Part shown: piece by piece, positions 8,935 through 17,360 of the stretch
How the letters are laid out: each line of letters starts with the position of its first letter
Position numbering within the stretch: the stretch's first letter is position 1
Assembly (NCBI GenBank): GCA_009926615.1
Contig: RFOM01000019.1
Coordinates: 1-57,749, forward strand
DNA: 57,749 nucleotides
DNA from: Pseudomonadota bacterium
GTDB taxonomy: Bacteria; Bdellovibrionota_B; Oligoflexia; Silvanigrellales; Silvanigrellaceae
Direction: 5' to 3'
The notes under the pieces: model-generated
What the model was told of the DNA's origin: nothing
The model's input: the letters and a program-made list of their open reading frames with translations, nothing else
The model's database searches: none
Program-made: the position numbers and the translations under genes

Positions 8935-9969
8935 GTGTCCGAAGACTGGAAGGTCGGGCAGAGACCCGCGGATGTCGATTTTTTGGAGCTGATCGAGTTC
9001 ACTTTGACTCGAAGGCAGCCTGTCAATCCGTTGCTCGATCCGGGTACTGATCTTCAATCGCCCGATTTTCCGTCCGCCCCCGAGGAGCCGACACTTTTTG
9101 CAGTCGATATTGCAGGAGTGATGCAGGTTATTCGGTTGCCCGCGCTTGAACCCTCCTTCAGCACGCGACCGGAAGTGATTGGGGTTTTTCAGATGCGCGG
9201 GATTCCTGTGCCGGCGATTCATCTTGCACGTGCCTTGGGTTTCAGCACCGAACCGGCTGCGGCATCTTCACAGGTGATATTGACCGAATTGCAGGGCGGA
9301 GTGGCAGGTTTTGTGGTCGCTGGTGCACGACGGGTCCGGCGGGTTCGGCGCTCCGATATTATTCCTCCACAGAATGAAATTTATTCAGGCATTACCGGAA
9401 TGGTGCTGGACGAAAAGAAGCGTTTTATTTTCGTTCTTGATTTTGCAAAGGTCTTTGCCGGTTTTGAAGCTGATTTTAAGAAGCAATCTGCTCCGTCTGC
9501 AAACCGGATTGATTTTTCGGAACTGAACAAGGTTATTGTTTCAACAGCCGTTATGCCGGAAGCACCAAGGCCGGTTGTTGTTATTGCAGACAATTCGGCA
9601 ACCGCACGAAAAGCTCTCACCGAGATAATTTCCACATTCGACTGCCGGATTCTGGTTTGCGGAGACGGCGAGCAGGCATGGCAGGAATGTTTGAATCTCG
9701 AAAAATCGTGTGATCATTTCATGGTCATTGCCGATGCTGATTTGCCGCATCTCGACGGATATTCGCTTGCCCGTAAGGTTAAGTCGGATTCCAGATTTGC
9801 CGCTGTTCCGTTTTTGCTTCATGCGGGTCTGACCGGTCAGATAAACCGTGAACGGGCCGTTGCATCGGGTGCCGATGCGTTTATCGGAAAATTTAACAGG
9901 CGGGATTTGTTTGTTGCTGTTGACGCCTGTCTGAAAGCGCTTGCAGAAAGGGAGTCTAAAGCCTCATGA
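8935..9969 (+). CDS. cheV: CheV-like chemotaxis coupling protein (CheW domain plus receiver)
   Basis: The protein has 344 residues from GTG 8935, chosen because GGAGG sits 6 nt upstream; the frame is open further upstream without a good site. Residues about 50-178 form a CheW-like scaffold (FAVDIAGVMQVIRLP, MRGIPVPAIHLARALG). Residues 212-330 form a receiver with phosphoacceptor D267 (ADADLPHLDGY), acidic D219 and K319. The switch Thr/Ser position is occupied by H296 (FLLHAG) and the acidic pocket has one Asp, so phosphorylation output may be atypical. CheV proteins couple chemoreceptors to CheA. The stop overlaps the start of the downstream CNBD gene by 4 bp, implying coupled synthesis. Confidence 0.86.
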   Translation: MSEDWKVGQRPADVDFLELIEFTLTRRQPVNPLLDPGTDLQSPDFPSAPEEPTLFAVDIAGVMQVIRLPALEPSFSTRPEVIGVFQMRGIPVPAIHLARALGFSTEPAAASSQVILTELQGGVAGFVVAGARRVRRVRRSDIIPPQNEIYSGITGMVLDEKKRFIFVLDFAKVFAGFEADFKKQSAPSANRIDFSELNKVIVSTAVMPEAPRPVVVIADNSATARKALTEIISTFDCRILVCGDGEQAWQECLNLEKSCDHFMVIADADLPHLDGYSLARKVKSDSRFAAVPFLLHAGLTGQINRERAVASGADAFIGKFNRRDLFVAVDACLKALAERESKAS

Positions 9970-10952
9970 ATCCAGCTGTTCTGATGCTCAAGCCGGGGGA
10001 ATTGTTGTTCCGTGAAGGAGAGGCGAGTAACGGAGTTTTTATAGTGCGCGGCGGTGATATCGACGTGTACCGTGAAAAAGACGGCGAGACTATTGTTCTT
10101 GCAACTATGCATGCAGGAGACGTCATAGGCACTCTGTCGCTTTTTTCTCATGACAGCCGCACTGCCTCTGCGCGGGCGAAGAGTGCTGCTCAGGTTATTC
10201 ATGTTGATTTTGCCACGATTGACGGCTCATTCAAAAACCTGCCGGTCTGGGTACAGGCCGTGATAAAAGATTCGGTTGCACGACTGAAATCCACCAACGA
10301 CCAACTCGTGGACGCTATGCTCAATGAGCGTAAGTTGCAGAACAAAGTTGGAACCCGCTATCACTTTGCGAGTCAGATGGCAGCCTTTCTCGGCTACGCC
10401 ATCCGCAGCGGTCTGATTAAAGATGAGGGAATCGAATTGTTTCCTCTCAAAGGCATTCCCGAGCGGTGCGAGAGTCTGTTTTTTAAAAGATCGGAAACCG
10501 TTGAAAAGTATTTTGAGGCTTTTGTAAAAGGTTCTTTAATTAAAGTTGCGCAGGATAAAAAATGGGGACGTTCAATTATGTCACCCAACGCGGCTCTGCT
10601 GGAGGACTTTGCGAATTTCATTTTGCAATGTTCAAAAACCGAGACTGCCGGTTTTGTACCCACCAAACATCAGCTTCTTCTTTCGTCGCTTGTTCGTCTC
10701 GCAAAAAAACCGGAAGCACCGGAATATTATTCAAAAGCGCAGGCAATCGAACTGCTTTCCAAGGAATCGGGAAAAACTATTACACCCGAACTCATCGATG
10801 AATTTGTCAAAATGCGGGTGATTGCATCGGCAGCCGGAGCGGACAAACTGTCATGGAAAGCTGCGCAGATTCAAAAGCGGCTGATTTTTGAAAGCACGGT
10901 CAGGTGCGTAAAAGAGCTCGCCGAGGCAGAGGACGGCCAAAAAGCAGCCTGA
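9966..10952 (+). CDS. Cyclic nucleotide-binding domain protein
   Basis: Residues about 1-110 form a cNMP-binding beta-roll (LKPGELLFREGEASNGVFIV, a GDVIGTLSLF phosphate-cassette-like segment, and SRTASARA). The remaining 220 residues are helical and match no domain I recognise. No clear Crp-type HTH is seen at the C-terminus. The start ATG overlaps the cheV stop (ATGA), so the two products are likely made together, which links chemotaxis coupling to cyclic-nucleotide sensing (inference). The gene converges on the TPR/peptidase-like gene with only 12 bp between them. Confidence 0.82.
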   Translation: MNPAVLMLKPGELLFREGEASNGVFIVRGGDIDVYREKDGETIVLATMHAGDVIGTLSLFSHDSRTASARAKSAAQVIHVDFATIDGSFKNLPVWVQAVIKDSVARLKSTNDQLVDAMLNERKLQNKVGTRYHFASQMAAFLGYAIRSGLIKDEGIELFPLKGIPERCESLFFKRSETVEKYFEAFVKGSLIKVAQDKKWGRSIMSPNAALLEDFANFILQCSKTETAGFVPTKHQLLLSSLVRLAKKPEAPEYYSKAQAIELLSKESGKTITPELIDEFVKMRVIASAAGADKLSWKAAQIQKRLIFESTVRCVKELAEAEDGQKAA

Positions 10953-10964
10953 AATTGCTTCTGT

Positions 10965-12428
10965 TCAGGGGGATTCTGCGGCCTGACCAAAGTATTTTGT
11001 CCACAGGTCCTGAACGTTGTCTGCAGAAAATTGTTCCTGCAGTACATCCGGCAAAGGGCGCCGCTGAACGCAGACAGACGATAAAAAGCTTTGCCACGTT
11101 TGAAGTAATCCGCCCCCGTCGTTGGTCATGGCGTTCACCAGCAGATGGGAGCGCGCATAGAGTCTCGTGATGTTGGATTCCGGCGACTGAATAAAAGGCT
11201 GATTCAATTCCGGATCGAATCTTTGAAGGGCTTTGCGGCCGCTGCGGAGAATGTCCGACTGACTTTGCGAAATATTCCGCCCTTCATAAATTTGCGCAAG
11301 ACCTTCGCTGATCCAAGAGGGCAGAACATCGCCGCAAAACGCATATATGTACGCATGCGTGGTTTCGTGCTGCGCAAGCCGTTCGAGAATTTCGGCAGAA
11401 AATGGCTTTCCGCTTGCGTTCCGGCCGACCGGAATACGAATGTACCCGTCGAATACAGCAGCCGCCCACGGCGGCGCACCGGTGATTGCTTTAAAGTCGT
11501 TGGTCGGCACAAGCCACGCGCGCAGTTTTGAGGTTGCAGGCAGGGGGCCGAGAATGTTGATGAGTTTGGATTGCACTGCCTCGATTGCGCGCGCAACGCT
11601 ATCTGCATGTTGTTTTAATTCAGGCGCAGAGAAGCTGACTTCGATTCCTTGTCTGCTGACGACGTCCTGTACACGAAGAAAATTTTTCTTTTGTTCAAGG
11701 CGCTTTTTGCTGAGTTCCATGAAATTGAGAATGTCCTGAGAGGCAGGCGGTTTGCCGTCTGCCGCGGCTCTCGCAAGACTTTCTCCCAAACGATTCAGAA
11801 GATCGTCTGCACGTTCGACTTCGTCCTGACTCAGCGCCAAATCAATCAGAATTCTGTAGCTGTCCGGATCAGCTCCGCCTTTTGTGACTTCTTCAAGAAG
11901 TTCGCGCGCAATTTCTATTTGGCCTTGTTTAATTTTGAGAGCTGCCTGTGCTTTTCTTGCATCTGTGTTGCCCAGCTTGGCCGATTCGTCAAAGGCCGAT
12001 TCAGCCTCGGCGAGTTCTTTTTTCTGAAGCCGGTAAAATCCGAGAGCGAGGAGTGAAGTTGCAAGATTTTTTCTTATTGTTTCGTCGGCAGGTCTGAGTT
12101 TGATGAGAGCCCGCAGCTGATTGACTGCGCCTTCATAATTACCCATTTGAAAATGGGCATAGGCATTGAAGTGTGAGTTTGACTGAGACTGCAGAGCGGC
12201 CTCGGCCAAGGCCTGCGAAGATACGCTCGGCGGAACGGCCTGAGTTTTCGATGCCTTTTCACTGTCCTGCGGACCTGAAGCGGGATTGGCGGCGCTGGAA
12301 ACCGGTTGAGCAGCAGCGGGAGGAAGTCCTTCGTTGTTGCGGTTTTTTCCCGAGGCACGCAGGAAAGCGAAATAGCTGCCGGCCGCGGTCCCTGCAACGA
12401 CGATTAGAACCGCAACCTTAGCTCGCAT
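10965..12428 (-). CDS. Membrane-anchored TPR protein with gluzincin-like (peptidase MA-type) domain
   Basis: The protein has 487 residues. An N-terminal transmembrane anchor (about 4-24) and a low-complexity Ala/Pro/Ser linker precede TPR repeats (about 80-200). The C-terminal half carries a zinc-metallopeptidase signature, HETTH in LAQHETTHAYIYAF, followed about 20 residues later by SEGLAQIYEG, whose Glu would be the third ligand. This matches peptidase MA-like or DUF1570-like domains. It is probably in the periplasm, tethered to the inner membrane. The ATG has an AAGGAA site 9 nt upstream, and the gene follows rlmD by 13 bp, suggesting cotranscription. The substrate is unknown. Confidence 0.78.
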   Translation of the reverse strand: MRAKVAVLIVVAGTAAGSYFAFLRASGKNRNNEGLPPAAAQPVSSAANPASGPQDSEKASKTQAVPPSVSSQALAEAALQSQSNSHFNAYAHFQMGNYEGAVNQLRALIKLRPADETIRKNLATSLLALGFYRLQKKELAEAESAFDESAKLGNTDARKAQAALKIKQGQIEIARELLEEVTKGGADPDSYRILIDLALSQDEVERADDLLNRLGESLARAAADGKPPASQDILNFMELSKKRLEQKKNFLRVQDVVSRQGIEVSFSAPELKQHADSVARAIEAVQSKLINILGPLPATSKLRAWLVPTNDFKAITGAPPWAAAVFDGYIRIPVGRNASGKPFSAEILERLAQHETTHAYIYAFCGDVLPSWISEGLAQIYEGRNISQSQSDILRSGRKALQRFDPELNQPFIQSPESNITRLYARSHLLVNAMTNDGGGLLQTWQSFLSSVCVQRRPLPDVLQEQFSADNVQDLWTKYFGQAAESP

Positions 12429-12441
12429 GTATGAAATTCCT

Positions 12442-13857
12442 TTAACTCGGGGTCAGCAAGGTAACGACTTCGTAGTGACGGCTTCCCGGAAACATATCGT
12501 ACAACTCAAATACGCGGGCATGAAGTCCCAGCTCTTCAAGTTGACGCAAATCCCTGAGAAGAGTGTCAGGATTGCAGCTCATATATGCAATTGCGCGGGG
12601 TTTGAGCGCGGCCAAGGCTTTGAGGACTTCCGGCTGACAACCGCGACGGGACGGGTTGACGGTAATGACGTCTGCATGACTCAACACACCGCGGGCCATG
12701 AGTTCCGGCAGAACGACTTCGGCACGGCCTGCTCTCAGTTCAATGTCCTGCAATGCGTTGGTGAGCGCATTTTCATGCGCATCAGCGATACTCGACGGCG
12801 TTTCTTCGATGCCGGTGACTTTTGCTCCGCGTTTCGAAAGCAGAAGTGCAAGTGAGCCGACACCGCAGTATAAATCGAGTGCTCTGTCGCCTGAACGCGG
12901 GTCAAGCAGTTCAATCATTCTGAAATAGGCCTGTTCTGCAACTGCAGGGTTCACCTGAAAAAAGCTTGTGGCCGAAATGCGCAGCTTGAGATTGGCGATG
13001 GAATCACGCAGGCAATCTTCGCCCGCAAGCAGCATGGTTGAAGTACCGCTGACAGTTTCGCCGTCCATTGCCGAATCCTGCTCCTGACCCGCCTGAAATA
13101 TTGCATTGCCTTTGCTGTCATTGACATGCATGAGCACGCCGCTGACAAAGTCGAGTTTTTCCATCATCACGCGCGAGAACGGTCGGAGCTTGAGTTTGTC
13201 GTCTGCAGACACGACGAGTGTGACGAGCGTATCTTTTGTCCGGTGGGCGGTTCTGATGACAACGTACCGAAGCAGACCTTGTCCGGTTCTTTCATTGTAA
13301 ACAGAGATGTTGTGTTCGCGGATGGCGGACCTGAGAAAACTCAGGACTTTGTTGAGCCGCTGATTTTGGATCGGGCAAGGCCCGACATCGACAACGTGGT
13401 GTGTCCCCGGCTTATAAAGCCCGATGGAAATAAACCTTCGGTCGGGTGGTGCAAATTTGTCTGAAACGGCCAGTTTCGCTGTGTGGCGATAGCCGAGTCT
13501 GTCCGGTGACTGAAGACAGTCGCTGACTTTGGGCTGGGATTTGAGGCCCGACTGCGAGAGTTTCTTCCTGAAATCGTTCGTCTTGAAACTGATTTGGTCG
13601 CGATAGTCCAAATCAAGAACCTGACATGACTGGCACTGGTCGAGAACCTTGCACACAGTTTCGTGAAAAACCTTTTCAGGCTCTCCTTCACGGTTGAGCA
13701 TCAGCCGGCGTGTGACTCCGCTGCGCGCTCCTTTTGGAATCGGCGCATCCAGCATAGGGCCGGCGGGCTTTGGACCCTTGTCCTTCAGGGGGCGTCGCTG
13801 AGCGCGCGGCTCCGGAGCGGAAGGGGAGCGTCTCATGGTCTTTTTTTCTGTGGTCAT
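12442..13857 (-). CDS. rlmD: 23S rRNA (uracil-5-)-methyltransferase, RlmD/RumA type
   Basis: This 471-residue SAM-dependent methyltransferase of the TrmA/RumA family makes m5U in 23S rRNA. It has the iron-sulfur cysteine pattern C-x5-C-x2-C (CKVLDQCQSC), a fourth Cys in DVGPCPIQ, motif I LDLYCGVGSL, and the catalytic region MSCNPDTLLRDL with the nucleophilic Cys. The usual DPPR motif reads NPSRRG here, so the Asp is replaced by Asn. The N-terminus is a basic Pro-rich extension, not a TRAM domain. ATG 13857 is preferred over an in-frame TTG at 13878 because AAGGA lies 7 nt before it. It sits in the middle of a minus-strand run. Confidence 0.88.
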   Translation of the reverse strand: MTTEKKTMRRSPSAPEPRAQRRPLKDKGPKPAGPMLDAPIPKGARSGVTRRLMLNREGEPEKVFHETVCKVLDQCQSCQVLDLDYRDQISFKTNDFRKKLSQSGLKSQPKVSDCLQSPDRLGYRHTAKLAVSDKFAPPDRRFISIGLYKPGTHHVVDVGPCPIQNQRLNKVLSFLRSAIREHNISVYNERTGQGLLRYVVIRTAHRTKDTLVTLVVSADDKLKLRPFSRVMMEKLDFVSGVLMHVNDSKGNAIFQAGQEQDSAMDGETVSGTSTMLLAGEDCLRDSIANLKLRISATSFFQVNPAVAEQAYFRMIELLDPRSGDRALDLYCGVGSLALLLSKRGAKVTGIEETPSSIADAHENALTNALQDIELRAGRAEVVLPELMARGVLSHADVITVNPSRRGCQPEVLKALAALKPRAIAYMSCNPDTLLRDLRQLEELGLHARVFELYDMFPGSRHYEVVTLLTPS

Positions 13858-13887
13858 ATGTGTTCCTTGTACCGGCAACGCTGAGGT

Positions 13888-15111
13888 CTAGCGATTCCAC
13901 TTAATCTTTTCAATGGCGACGCCAAGTCCCCGCTCCTGTATTTGCTCCCCCGGACGCGGGCGGAAGTACCGGATCTCCAATTGTTTGACCAACGGAGTCC
14001 ATGTTTGCACAAGTTCATGCCAACGGACGAATTCTATCGGCGAGCTGGCGGACTTGCTCGGTTTGTGCAGATACACATCGGCAGCCATATGAACGGCCGC
14101 GTGTTTGAACGAGGTAAAGGCATTCCCCTCTTGCCCGTCGGTAATGGCAATAACGTCCCCAAACTGCAATCCTGCGCCAAGCTGGGCAGCTGCAAGTTCA
14201 TCGTAACCCAGCCAAAGAGCATGACTAAATTCATCGTGATTGATCAGCGCAAGGCTGTGCCCCGGCTCCCGCACAAGGTTAATGTTCTTGGCTTGAATGA
14301 TTTTGGGGTTGGCGAATTGAAGCGCGGTTGCAAAACAGTTGCGGCCCCTGAAAGGGGAATAGCGCCCCACCAACCCCCGCATATGCGGCGGGAGCAAGGT
14401 TTTCAGAGGCATCTGAATCGCACCCGAATTGGCTTCGAGCCATTTTTCTGCAGTGGCTTTGATTTCACTGAAGCGGCTGCCGAAATGGCTCTTCCAGCGG
14501 TCCAAAGTTGCGCTTTCTCCGTTTTTGAGTTCCTTGATCTGCGCAATCGGCAAATACGGCTCGACGCTCGGAAAAGCGAGCGCATTGGACAATTTTGTAA
14601 GATCGATCCAGCTGAGATCCGATTCGGCGAGAGTCAGGAGTGCAACCGTAGGCTTTTTACTCTCCTCACCTTCCGTCGGGCTGTCCTTTTTTTCGAGTCT
14701 TTTTTCGAGTTGCTTCATGAGCGCAAAATTGTGTTTGGGCGACTGTGTGTATTTTCTGAACGCGGCATCGCTTGAAAGCTGTGCGAGCAACGGTCGTATT
14801 TCCTGTGTTTTAAGACGCAGCACAACAGGCTCTGAAATTTCCGGTTTCCGCTTTTCGGCTTCGATGCGAAGTTTGAGTGTCTTGAGAGTCGGTTTGATTG
14901 TTTTTGGTTCGAGGAAAAGTTCACTGGTCCAGCGCGAAGGAGGCGGAGCCTGTTTTTCCGTCCGATCCTCAATGTTAAGTGCATCAGATTCTGCGGTACG
15001 GGCATGAGAGTGAAACGGAAATCCGGAAGCCAGAATAAAAGAGAAAAAAATCCACGTCCGGTGCTTCCGGCATGTGTGATTTTCAAAACTCTCGGCTTTA
15101 AACAATTTCAC
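13888..15111 (-). CDS. Secreted protein with NlpC/P60-like cysteine-peptidase features
   Basis: The protein has 407 residues. The N-terminus has a basic start and a hydrophobic stretch (20-35), probably a signal peptide. After a charged, coiled-coil-like middle part, the C-terminal third shows GRNCFATAL (Cys259) and then GDVIAITDG...KHAAVHMAADVYLHKPS (His337/His341). That is the order Cys, GD-strand, His typical of NlpC/P60-like papain-fold hydrolases that cut or modify peptidoglycan. The family assignment is inferred from motif order only. The GTG start is preceded by AGAGGG. It lies 30 bp upstream of rlmD, probably in the same operon. Confidence 0.65.
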   Translation of the reverse strand: MKLFKAESFENHTCRKHRTWIFFSFILASGFPFHSHARTAESDALNIEDRTEKQAPPPSRWTSELFLEPKTIKPTLKTLKLRIEAEKRKPEISEPVVLRLKTQEIRPLLAQLSSDAAFRKYTQSPKHNFALMKQLEKRLEKKDSPTEGEESKKPTVALLTLAESDLSWIDLTKLSNALAFPSVEPYLPIAQIKELKNGESATLDRWKSHFGSRFSEIKATAEKWLEANSGAIQMPLKTLLPPHMRGLVGRYSPFRGRNCFATALQFANPKIIQAKNINLVREPGHSLALINHDEFSHALWLGYDELAAAQLGAGLQFGDVIAITDGQEGNAFTSFKHAAVHMAADVYLHKPSKSASSPIEFVRWHELVQTWTPLVKQLEIRYFRPRPGEQIQERGLGVAIEKIKWNR

Positions 15112-15212
15112 CCGTACCCTCTGATAAAATCACAGGGTCCGCGGTTCAAAGGCGGCCCGTGTGAGTTACCGTGTGTATCGGCAGGGCAGGGTGAAGCGGG
15201 TAGGCAAAATTT

Positions 15213-16106
15213 TCAGGAGATTGGAGAAGTGGCAGTTTGAGTTTGTACAAGTGACCATGCTTCAGCCAAATAGCGGTCGGCTTTGATTTCGCGGGGGCCG
15301 ACAGTCGGAGACTCGCCGCCTTTGAGTTCAATCAGTGATTGGGAGACTTCCAAAACGGCGTCTTGATAAGTTGAAAGCTTGAGATCAGAGAGTTCTCTCA
15401 TTTGCCTCATCATTTGATACATGTGTCTTGCCGTCAAAGCGCGATCTTTCCAGCGCTCCAAAGTTTTGGGATCGATTTTGGGAGTGTCCGGCTGCTGTAC
15501 TTCGGGAAGTCTGGCTGAAATATCGCGAAGCCGGCTTTCGAGGGTTTCGAGCTGCACTTTTTGCCGGTCCGCAAAAGCCCGTTCACTTTTGAGTTTGGCA
15601 GTTGCAGCACTCAGATCGCTTTGGAATGTCCTGAGAGATTCTTTGAGTGCGGCATTTTCCTGTTCAAGCGCATGAGCACGTTTTTTTTCGGGAGAGTTCG
15701 TATCGAGATCGCGCAGACGTTCGATGAGGGCCTGATTTTCTGCACGCAATTTGAAAGTTTCCGATTCGACACGACTTGCCAGTTCACGCGCTCCGGATTC
15801 GTTGTGCCGCACGTCTTCTTTAAGATGTTTGATTTCGTCCCGCATGCGGGCGTTGTTTTTCCGCAGCTCAATCAGTTCCGCTTCGTGTTTTGATTTTTCC
15901 GCAGCAGGCTTGGGCTGGTCAGGCTTTTTCTTTGGCAGCCGTTCGGTCATCACCGTTTCGCTGCGGCGGGCCTGTTCGAGTGTCAGCTTGTCCTGCAGGC
16001 TTCGAATATTTTCCTGAAGTTTTGTCCGGCTTATGAAGAGGGCAAGTGAAACGACAGAAGTCAGGGCAGCAAGACCAAACGCAGTATAGACCAGAGCATT
16101 ATCCAT
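15213..16106 (-). CDS. Membrane-anchored coiled-coil protein
   Basis: The product has 297 residues from ATG 16106, chosen for GAGGAG 7 nt upstream; an in-frame TTG at 16130 lacks a site. One N-terminal transmembrane helix (about 5-25) is followed by about 180 residues of heptad-rich coiled coil (roughly 25-205) and a short helical tail. The layout resembles the N-terminal half of RmuC-like or LapB/YhcB-like proteins, but no nuclease or other domain follows. Function unknown. It could tether a partner at the inner membrane. It is followed after 101 bp by the NlpC/P60-like gene on the same strand. Confidence 0.72.
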   Translation of the reverse strand: MDNALVYTAFGLAALTSVVSLALFISRTKLQENIRSLQDKLTLEQARRSETVMTERLPKKKPDQPKPAAEKSKHEAELIELRKNNARMRDEIKHLKEDVRHNESGARELASRVESETFKLRAENQALIERLRDLDTNSPEKKRAHALEQENAALKESLRTFQSDLSAATAKLKSERAFADRQKVQLETLESRLRDISARLPEVQQPDTPKIDPKTLERWKDRALTARHMYQMMRQMRELSDLKLSTYQDAVLEVSQSLIELKGGESPTVGPREIKADRYLAEAWSLVQTQTATSPIS

Positions 16107-16201
16107 GAGTTTCTCCTCGAAGCGCGGCAATTTTCACGCTACTCCCCAAACTCTGCAGGCGGGAGTTGAGCTGTGCATGCCGGATTCAGGCGGAGAATAT
16201 A

Positions 16202-17086
16202 TCAGTTTTGTGCTGCGATGAAATCTTTGAGGCGATTTGAAACAACAGAACGCGGAACCCAAAAGAGTGTCGACATTTGCTCAACTAAGTCGCAGGTCGG
16301 ATCGGCATGTCGCAGAGCGGACTGCAGGAGATACGAGGGCATCAGCAGTGCGCTGGCAAAAATGTTCAGCCTGATGTCCACAAGTGCCTGAATTTCTGCA
16401 AAGTTCTGTTTTCCAATGAGGATATGGCGGCCTATCTCGCGTGCGATGAGAAATCTGAGAAAGGGCTTCATGTCTCCGCCGCGGCACGTCACGGTTGTAC
16501 AGCCGGAATCATCAGTGTTTGTGAGCAATGCCGTTTTTTGTTCTGAGGGGCCCTCGGCAACCTTAAAGCCTGCGCTGATGATTTCGGTAATTTCGGGAAT
16601 CATCACAGGCAGGGCCTGAACATTGGCCCTCAGAAGCAATTCCTCGGCGGCCGCAATGGTTTTCCCGCGTTTGAGATCAATCAGCTCTTCAAAACTTTGC
16701 ACGCCGAGCGCGGTTTGGTAACGCGACGAGTTTTTGAAGTAATCGCGTTTGATGTCATCAATTTGTTTTGGGGTCAGCGAGGACTGTCCGTACCCTTTGT
16801 ATTCATGGATTGACTCTTCAACATCCGAACGGCCGGCAACGATGTCGAGCACATCACGTTCGGAAAGATCAAGGTGCTGGGCAATTGCCTTCACAGTATC
16901 AAGAGATTTGATATTCTTTTTGCCCTTTTTCCAGTGACTGCAGTCCGCCGGATCAAATCCGAGTATAGCCCCTACATGCTGGTCGATGACCTTAACCTCA
17001 AAGGCGTGCTTTATATTCAGAGCTTCTTTGCAGAACCTGAACAGTTCCGCGCTTTGGGGGTAACGATTCTCGTCGGTCCGTTTCAT
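16202..17086 (-). CDS. XRE-type HTH regulator with degenerate ImmA/IrrE peptidase domain
   Basis: The protein has 294 residues. Residues about 30-85 form an XRE-like helix-turn-helix (VGAILGFDPADCSHWKKGKK). The C-terminal half resembles the ImmA/IrrE metallopeptidase of phage- and stress-response regulators: IAREIGRHIL (214-223) and NIFASALLMPSYLL (241-254). The zinc-binding HExxH is altered to R-E-I-G-R, and the third ligand position in the ALLMP helix lacks Glu. The fold is therefore probably kept for sensing or protein contact, with peptidase activity lost (inference). The ATG is preceded by AAGGAA. It is divergent from the flagellin gene, 274 bp away. Confidence 0.75.
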   Translation of the reverse strand: MKRTDENRYPQSAELFRFCKEALNIKHAFEVKVIDQHVGAILGFDPADCSHWKKGKKNIKSLDTVKAIAQHLDLSERDVLDIVAGRSDVEESIHEYKGYGQSSLTPKQIDDIKRDYFKNSSRYQTALGVQSFEELIDLKRGKTIAAAEELLLRANVQALPVMIPEITEIISAGFKVAEGPSEQKTALLTNTDDSGCTTVTCRGGDMKPFLRFLIAREIGRHILIGKQNFAEIQALVDIRLNIFASALLMPSYLLQSALRHADPTCDLVEQMSTLFWVPRSVVSNRLKDFIAAQN

Positions 17087-17111
17087 GACGAAAATTCCTT
17101 TTTTCGTTGCT

Positions 17112-17134
17112 CCCGTCCTTGATCGGGGGACGGG
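17112..17134. promoter_or_regulatory. 7-bp inverted repeat in leader of the HTH-IrrE regulator gene
   Basis: CCCGTCC (17112-17118) and GGACGGG (17128-17134) form a perfect 7-bp stem with a 9-nt loop. It lies about 26 bp upstream of the regulator's ATG and just upstream of its ribosome binding site. No poly-U follows, so it is not a terminator. It could be an operator or an mRNA leader hairpin. Confidence 0.4.
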
Positions 17135-17180
17135 GGACTGTGGACTGCAGGGGTGCTTCGTTCAAATAGGGAACAACTCA

Positions 17181-17193
17181 ACAAAGATTTTGT
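17181..17193. promoter_or_regulatory. AT-rich palindrome between regulator and flagellin genes
   Basis: ACAAA-GAT-TTTGT is a perfect 5-bp inverted repeat with a 3-bp centre, placed in the divergent region. Further AACAA/TTGTT-like half sites lie at about 17173 and 17199-17205. On the minus strand a TTGACA (-35-like) overlaps it. This is the arrangement expected of an autoregulatory operator for the XRE regulator, but binding is inferred. Confidence 0.35.
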
Positions 17194-17318
17194 CAAGCAT
17201 TGTTAAGTTTCCGCGTAAATATTGAATTTCTACCCCAGTGTTCAACATTGCCGCCAGAAACTTTGACAGTTTAGGTTAGAATGCTCAAAAAAGTTTTGTT
17301 AGCCTGAAAATAACACTG

Positions 17319-17341
17319 GCCCGTATCGCGTCTGCACGGGC
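17319..17341 (+). promoter_or_regulatory. Hairpin in flagellin mRNA leader
   Basis: GCCCGT (17319-17324) and ACGGGC (17336-17341) can pair across an 11-nt loop, ending 9 nt before the GGAGAAGG ribosome binding site of the flagellin gene. Flagellin mRNAs often carry stabilising or translation-controlling 5' structures. No clear sigma-28 or sigma-54 promoter could be placed upstream. Confidence 0.4.
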
Positions 17342-17360
17342 TCTGTAATTGGAGAAGGCT

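Noticed and set aside
17263..17282. TTGACA and TAGAAT upstream of flagellin as a sigma-70 promoter
   Set aside because: The spacing between the two hexamers is only 8 bp, far from 16-18 bp.
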